DNA of 21,122 nt from positions 1 through 21,122 of the forward strand of contig DUAL01000176.1 in NCBI GenBank assembly GCA_012960835.1. Direction: 5' to 3'. The DNA comes from Flavobacteriales bacterium (GTDB taxonomy: Bacteria; Bacteroidota; Bacteroidia; Flavobacteriales; BACL11). Shown piece by piece: positions 21,103-21,122 of this stretch. A program made the translations under genes and the position numbers. The notes below the pieces were generated by a model. It saw nothing but the letters and a program-made list of their open reading frames with translations, did no database searches and was not told the origin of the DNA. How positions within the stretch are numbered: position 1 is the first letter of the stretch; each line of letters begins with the position of its first letter.

Positions 21103-21122
21103 GGGGTTTTGGGGTTTTGGGG
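21103..21122 (+). repeat. Telomere-like G4T4 repeat at window end
   Basis: The last 20 bases read G4T4G4T4G4 with no interruption and end exactly at the window edge. They follow 53 bp of AT-rich non-coding sequence. The unit is the G-strand telomere repeat of spirotrich ciliates and a strong G-quadruplex former. Nothing else in the window resembles it. Confidence 0.9.

Noticed and set aside
1..21122. CRISPR array, insertion sequence, prophage, toxin-antitoxin or defence island
   Set aside because: I read both strands for spaced repeats, transposase motifs, integrase and known defence domains and found none; the gene content is nearly all housekeeping.

Overview
The window comes from an AT-rich member of the Bacteroidota, most likely Flavobacteriales-like. 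The evidence is the gene content and order: dnaA followed by a low-molecular-weight phosphatase and an RsmI-like methyltransferase, recF overlapping a DUF721 gene, ndk divergent from an nrnA-type DHH gene, a GWxTD-type secreted protein, and a PKD protein. Shine-Dalgarno sequences are largely absent, and the TAnnTTTG promoter element of this phylum recurs upstream of tRNA and protein genes. The species cannot be named from the sequence.

Layout. 1-563: truncated secreted GWxTD-type protein (minus). 665-749: tRNA-Ser(TGA) with its own terminator. 934-1007: tRNA-Arg(TCT), minus. 1073-2241: membrane-anchored TPR protein and ribH (minus operon). 2346-3733: recF and a dciA-like gene (plus). 3759-4175: ndk (minus). 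4264-6284: nrnA-like DHH phosphoesterase and an exported cyclophilin-FKBP fusion (plus), ending in a terminator. 6333-8929: dnaA, LMW-PTP and RsmI-like methyltransferase (minus operon). 9115-10747: a 5'-nucleotidase split over two overlapping genes (minus). 10795-11205: hotdog thioesterase (plus). 11202-13244: long-form GAPDH and a six-helix membrane protein (minus). 13457-17604: dapF, GNAT, seven-heme cytochrome/TPR lipoprotein and mltG, tightly packed (plus). 17642-21049: phosphohexomutase, DUF2279 protein, Smr-like protein and PKD protein (plus). The window closes with G4T4G4T4G4.

Most of this is housekeeping: replication initiation and fork repair (dnaA, dciA-like, recF), nucleotide and RNA turnover (ndk, nrnA, 5'-nucleotidase), central carbon metabolism (GAPDH, hexose phosphate mutase), and envelope or peptidoglycan synthesis (dapF, mltG). 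I see no CRISPR array, insertion sequence, prophage, toxin-antitoxin pair or recognisable defence system.

The points most worth a second look are these: the terminal telomere-like G4T4 tract; a GAPDH whose NAD-selective Asp position appears to be Lys; the split 5'-nucleotidase with reversed domain order; a methyltransferase lacking the usual RsmI N-terminal signatures; a palindrome made of two facing promoter-like elements upstream of the TPR gene and recF; the heme-rich TPR lipoprotein; and a PKD protein that stops where a C-terminal sorting domain would normally begin.
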